16,544 nucleotides of DNA from positions 1 to 16,544 of the forward strand of contig JAIRJQ010000084.1 in NCBI GenBank assembly GCA_031260545.1, given 5' to 3'. The DNA is from Methanomassiliicoccaceae archaeon (GTDB lineage Archaea > Thermoplasmatota > Thermoplasmata > Methanomassiliicoccales > Methanomethylophilaceae). The position numbers were made by a program, and so were the translations under genes. The notes beneath the pieces are model-generated. The model searched no databases and was not told the origin of the DNA. It worked only from the letters and a program-made list of their open reading frames with translations. Below, in pieces: positions 13,222 through 16,544 of this stretch; within the stretch, counting starts at the first letter, position 1; the number at the start of each line of letters is the position of its first letter.

Positions 13222-14105
13222 TTCTTCCTCAGCAGTCCCTTTCTCTTGCTGCCTGTTCGTAGTTCGTCGGCCACTGTCCTTGCGACAGATATGTTCGATA
13301 CTTTGCTCTCCAGTGTGTTACAGCAAAGCAGCGCGTCTATTTGGTTGCCGGTAAGCCTCTGTATGGCGTCACCTGTGAAAACGCCGTGCGTGCACGCAAC
13401 AGAAACGCTCTTCGCCCCTGCCTCTTTGAGCTGCGTGGTCGCCGCCATTATTGTTCCGCCTGTTGCAATGATATCGTCAACGATAAGAATGTTCTTGTTC
13501 ATGCAGTCCGCCTTGGCCGGCGCTATTCTTACCTCTGTTCCCGAGAGCCTCACCTTTTCCAGATGATCATACGGCAATCCCATCCTTTCGCCGATGTCTT
13601 TTGCTCTCCCGGCCGCGCCCGCATCCGGCGCCAGAACTAAATTGATACCTTTGTCCTTGAAGTAGTCCGCAATTGCGCCGGATGCCTTAAGATCTTTAGC
13701 AGGACATTTGAAGTTCCTCAGCACCGCCTCTTTGTGGATATCTATCGTAATGACACGGTCACATGCAAGACCAAGATGCGTTGCCATTACTTTTGCGCTT
13801 TCCGGCTCTCCGGGTTTGAATATGCGGTCCTGTCTCGCGTATCCGAAATACGGTATCACGAGTGTTATTTTTTTAGCGCCCATCCTCTTCGCCGCATCCT
13901 GCAGCAGCAGCATCTCTATGATATTATGATCCGGATATGTGTTCTGAACGATAACGACCTCATCGTTCAGCGACTCGCCCTCTATCCTTGTGTAACACTC
14001 TCCGTCCGGGAACCTTGTCGAGGATGCCAATATGAACTTGCAGTCCAATATCATCGCCAATTCCTTCGCGAGGTCGCGGGATGATGATCCGCAGATTACT
14101 ATCAT
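13218..14105 (-). CDS. prs: Ribose-phosphate pyrophosphokinase (PRPP synthase)
   Basis: A 295-residue enzyme that forms PRPP from ribose 5-phosphate and ATP, feeding purine, pyrimidine, histidine and (in methanogens) methanopterin-type cofactor synthesis. Motifs: FPDGECYTRIEG (32-43), the ATP flexible-loop region PYFGYARQDRIFKPGEPESA (85-104), catalytic His124 in TIDIHKE (120-126) and the PRPP loop ILIVDDIIATGGTI (206-219). Its length is slightly below the usual 310 residues of bacterial enzymes and typical for archaea. ATG at 14105 lies about 29 nt from a TATA box (14131-14138), so it is probably leaderless. First gene of the operon: its stop overlaps proS by 4 nt if proS uses TTG. Divergent from the HerA-like gene, with only 75 nt for both promoters. 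Confidence 0.93.
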   Translation of the reverse strand: MIVICGSSSRDLAKELAMILDCKFILASSTRFPDGECYTRIEGESLNDEVVIVQNTYPDHNIIEMLLLQDAAKRMGAKKITLVIPYFGYARQDRIFKPGEPESAKVMATHLGLACDRVITIDIHKEAVLRNFKCPAKDLKASGAIADYFKDKGINLVLAPDAGAAGRAKDIGERMGLPYDHLEKVRLSGTEVRIAPAKADCMNKNILIVDDIIATGGTIMAATTQLKEAGAKSVSVACTHGVFTGDAIQRLTGNQIDALLCCNTLESKVSNISVARTVADELRTGSKRKGLLRKN

Positions 14106-14130
14106 GTTTTAGGGTGTATGTTTTTATCTT

Positions 14131-14138
14131 TATTATAA
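14131..14138 (-). promoter_or_regulatory. TATA box of the prs-proS-sufu operon
   Basis: Minus strand TTATAATA (in CATTATAATAAAG) centred about 29 nt before the prs ATG. Confidence 0.45.
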
Positions 14139-14152
14139 TGACGGGCACGCAC

Positions 14153-14162
14153 AATATATTTA
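14153..14162 (+). promoter_or_regulatory. TATA box of the HerA-like operon
   Basis: AATATATTTA centred about 24 nt before the ATG at 14181. The two divergent TATA boxes here are only about 15 nt apart, so the two operons may compete for TBP. Confidence 0.45.
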
Positions 14163-14180
14163 TCATCACTTCATCATACG

Positions 14181-16190
14181 ATGACGGATGCATTCATGGG
14201 ACTGATGGAGAAACTCAGAGGCAGAAAGGCCGAAAATGACCGAGAGGATTCAAATATTTCACAATTTGAACAGATAAAGAAACAGCAGAACCATCAGGAT
14301 GAGCGTTCCGTGCGCCCTAAGCCGGAACCTGTCATCAGCGGAAAGCCGCAGACCCCCGAAAAAGATGATGCTCCCGCGCCGAAACGGACGGTGAAGGCCG
14401 AACCTCAGGAAAAAAAGACCGCTCCGCGTGAGAAAAGAACAGTTCAGGAAAAGGAGGCCGCGCCGGAAACTGAAAGAAGGACGGCACCGCGGCCTGTGAG
14501 GAGAACAGTGAGCGAACCTCAGGATGAGACCGCGCTTCCGGAAAGAAGAATTGTGCCGGAACCTGATAAAAAGACTGCTCCTCCGGAAAGAAGGACTATA
14601 CCGCAGCCGGAACAGCGCAAACCCGCGCCGCGCCCTTATACTGAAGATCCGGAGGCCGCGGTGAAAAAAGTTTCGAAGCCCATACCTCCATACACCGGGC
14701 CTGTGACAAAACCTCCGTCGGCCAGGGCCGGCGACATATCGGAAAAGACGGAGGAGGTCGGCGTCATATACGGAAACGTCGGAACGTCAACATTCAACTG
14801 CCGCGCCACCGCACATTTAGAAAAATCGGAGTACATAATGGCAGAGCACGAGGACTGCGGCCCTGTACTGTGCCAGGTCGGAAGTCTCATCAGAAAAACA
14901 GATCTTTCGTTGGAAAAAACACTGGACATGAACGGCAACAGGGACATACAGGAAATAATCAGCGCTCAGATAGACGTTGTCGGTTACAGGGACGATCGCG
15001 GTCTGCTGCAGATCCCGAGAACGACGTTCAGAGCCGGAAAACCGGTGTTCAAGGCAAATGACGCCCTAATTCAGCGTGTCCTCGGATTAAAGATGAAGGA
15101 AAAAACGGGAGCATACATCGGTCTGCTGCACGGGCACGGTGTTCCCGTGTATTTGGACATCAACGATCTTCTGCAGCGCCACGCATGCATATTGGCGAAG
15201 ACCGGAGGCGGTAAAAGCTACATGTCCGGCGATATCATCGAAGAATTGATGAAACATAACGTCACGTGCATGATCATCGACCCCCACGGCGAATACTCGG
15301 CGATGCGGGACGTCGGAAAGAAAGGGGACGCGAGGTTCGGCGTCTTTACCAGAGGATATTCGGACCACATAAATGAGTTCACCATATCAAAGAACACCAG
15401 CGGACTGTCGATGCCGTTAAGGTTCACCCTCAGGACGCTTGAGGCCAGAGAGATATTGGAACTTACGAGAACGAATGACATAAGATCACATCTGCCTTCG
15501 CTGAGAAAGGCGATCGACGCCCTCAGAGAGAGGCAGGATGCATATTCCGTCCGCGAGCTCATAGACGTTCTTTCCAGGGATGAGGATAACAAAAATCCGA
15601 TGCTGATAACCGAATTAGAATATTTGGACGAAATAGGCATATTCGCGACCCGCGGGAACAGAGTGGACGAACTGATCGAAGAGGGCCGGACGACCATCAT
15701 CAATCTCAAAGGGGTGCCTCCGGACATTCAGGAACTCGTCGTCAGACGTCTCGGGACGTTAATGTTCGAGATGCGCAAGGCAGGGAACGTTCCTCCTATG
15801 ATGATGATCATCGAGGAAGCACACAACTACTGTCCGCAGCAGGGCACCGCCATATCATCAAGGGCGCTGGCCACGATAGCATCAGAAGGAAGGAAATTCG
15901 GCCTGGGGCTGATGGTGATAAGCCAAAGACCTGCTAAGATAGACAAGAACGTTTTAAGCCAATGCGGAACGCAGATAATTTTGAAGGTGACGAACCCGAA
16001 CGACGTGAAAGCGATAGCATCGTCCGTTGAGGGGTTGACGGCAGGAATGACCGAAGATATTCAGACGATGCCGATCGGCATCGCAATGGTGGTCGGTGCC
16101 GGGATCGAAGCCCCTCTGCTCGTTGACGTAAGACCGAGAGAAAGCAGACACGGCGGTGCCGGCGTCAAGGTACTTTCAGAGGATGATTGA
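14181..16190 (+). CDS. HerA-family ATPase with long disordered N-terminal tail
   Basis: A 669-residue protein. Residues 1-190 are low-complexity, rich in Pro, Glu, Lys and Arg, with repeated short units such as KKTAPREKRTV, ERRTAPRPVRRTV, LPERRIVPEP and KKTAPPERRTIPQPEQR, and are almost certainly disordered. Residues about 192-300 form the beta-barrel HAS domain (VGVIYGNVGTSTFNCRATAH...). The RecA-like ATPase covers about 315-650, with Walker A AKTGGGKSY (339-347), IIDPHGEYS (365-373), Walker B MMIIEEAHNY (541-550), EGRKFGLGLMVISQRP (569-584) and a C-terminal HerA-type end LVDVRPRES. HerA hexamers translocate DNA and act with NurA nuclease in end resection, but no nurA is next to this gene. 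Leaderless start at 14181. The DUF357 gene follows immediately. Confidence 0.88.
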   Translation: MTDAFMGLMEKLRGRKAENDREDSNISQFEQIKKQQNHQDERSVRPKPEPVISGKPQTPEKDDAPAPKRTVKAEPQEKKTAPREKRTVQEKEAAPETERRTAPRPVRRTVSEPQDETALPERRIVPEPDKKTAPPERRTIPQPEQRKPAPRPYTEDPEAAVKKVSKPIPPYTGPVTKPPSARAGDISEKTEEVGVIYGNVGTSTFNCRATAHLEKSEYIMAEHEDCGPVLCQVGSLIRKTDLSLEKTLDMNGNRDIQEIISAQIDVVGYRDDRGLLQIPRTTFRAGKPVFKANDALIQRVLGLKMKEKTGAYIGLLHGHGVPVYLDINDLLQRHACILAKTGGGKSYMSGDIIEELMKHNVTCMIIDPHGEYSAMRDVGKKGDARFGVFTRGYSDHINEFTISKNTSGLSMPLRFTLRTLEAREILELTRTNDIRSHLPSLRKAIDALRERQDAYSVRELIDVLSRDEDNKNPMLITELEYLDEIGIFATRGNRVDELIEEGRTTIINLKGVPPDIQELVVRRLGTLMFEMRKAGNVPPMMMIIEEAHNYCPQQGTAISSRALATIASEGRKFGLGLMVISQRPAKIDKNVLSQCGTQIILKVTNPNDVKAIASSVEGLTAGMTEDIQTMPIGIAMVVGAGIEAPLLVDVRPRESRHGGAGVKVLSEDD

Positions 16191-16484
16191 ATGGAGAACA
16201 CTATCAGCGACGAGAAGATAGACCGTTATCTGAGCATAACCAAGGCCGCTTTGGATAAGCTCAGAGTGGCCGTTCCTGAAAGGTCGTTCGGAAAAAAGAT
16301 GGCCGATGATTTTTTGAACATGGCGACATCGTATTACAATGACGCTGTCCATTTCAGAAAGAAAGGGGATCTTGTGAATGCTTTCGCCTCTGTGAACTAT
16401 GCGCACGGATGGATCGACTGCGGCGCACGTATCGGTCTGTTCGATGTGGGCGGTGACGATGTACTGTTCACGCTTTACGAATGA
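16191..16484 (+). CDS. DUF357 family protein
   Basis: A 97-residue archaeal protein of the DUF357 family: an all-helical, TPR- or HEPN-like two-helix bundle. It begins SDEKIDRYLSITKAALDKLR and contains MADDFLNMATSYYNDAVHFR, then GDLVNAFASVNYAHGWIDCG and the ending ARIGLFDVGGDDVLFTLYE. The AYAS/VNYAHGW-type block is the family hallmark. Function unknown. The ATG begins on the base after the HerA-like stop, with GAGG 8 nt upstream inside that gene, so the two are translationally coupled. Its TGA overlaps the next ORF by 4 nt (ATGA). Confidence 0.85.
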   Translation: MENTISDEKIDRYLSITKAALDKLRVAVPERSFGKKMADDFLNMATSYYNDAVHFRKKGDLVNAFASVNYAHGWIDCGARIGLFDVGGDDVLFTLYE

Positions 16485-16544
16485 GCTTCGGCCCTTCCGC
16501 GCCGGATGAACATGATATTATCATAACGTCATTGCCAAGCAGTT
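16481..16544 (+). CDS. Start of a further operon gene, cut by window edge
   Basis: ATG at 16481 overlaps the DUF357 stop as ATGA and stays open to the window end (21 codons): MSFGPSAPDEHDIIITSLPS and one more Ser. The overlap matches the coupling style elsewhere in the window. Too short to assign a family. Confidence 0.5.
   Translation, partial: MSFGPSAPDEHDIIITSLPSS

Noticed and set aside
1..16544. CRISPR arrays, tRNA or rRNA genes, insertion sequences, toxin-antitoxin or restriction genes
   Set aside because: No spaced direct repeats, cloverleaf signatures, transposase motifs or inverted terminal repeats were found on reading either strand; the SUFU gene alone does not establish a toxin-immunity locus.

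Overview
The window reads as a compact, roughly 50% GC archaeal chromosome segment. The gene set is purely archaeal: RNA polymerase subunit Rpo6, MBF1, the proteasome-activating nucleotidase PAN, a GPN-loop GTPase, CTP-dependent riboflavin kinase, archaeal TrmI, DUF2240, DUF1638, DUF357 and a HerA-type ATPase. Many genes have a TATA-like box 24-29 nt before the start codon (leaderless mRNAs); others have a short GGTGA, GAGG or AGGAG ribosome site. DUF1638 is typical of methanogens, and the overall mix suggests a methanogen of the Methanomassiliicoccales/Thermoplasmata type. That placement is inference; no rRNA or methanogenesis gene is present.

Layout. 1-433: the 5' end of rpo6 on the minus strand, preceded by two very small overlapping ORFs. 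434-1966: a MuiA/DUF4139 protein (minus). 2116-3506: an unrecognised two-gene membrane module (plus). 3507-3659: an intergenic stretch with three overlapping, mutually exclusive stems and a promoter-proximal inverted repeat, leading into a DUF2240 gene (to 4151). 4152-5998: MBF1 (minus) and PAN (plus), divergent. 6029-8163: GPN GTPase (minus) and a duplicated DUF998 membrane protein (plus), divergent. 8164-8708: a hairpin-rich gap and a small four-helix membrane protein (minus). 8846-10255: riboflavin kinase (plus), overlapping trmI (minus) tail to tail. 10343-11149: DUF1638 (plus). 11150-14105: a minus-strand operon prs - proS - SUFU-domain gene with 4-nt overlaps. 14181-16544: a plus-strand operon of HerA-like ATPase - DUF357 - the start of another gene.

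Most of the content is core information processing and housekeeping: transcription (Rpo6, MBF1), protein turnover (PAN), tRNA modification and charging (TrmI, ProRS), nucleotide and flavin precursors (PRPP synthase, riboflavin kinase) and DNA processing (HerA-like). The less explained parts are the 2116-3506 membrane pair, the alternative stems after it, the small ORFs before rpo6, the SUFU gene in the prs-proS operon, and the non-tyrosine C-terminus of PAN. I see no mobile element, CRISPR array, tRNA or rRNA. Nothing in the window is convincingly a defence system.
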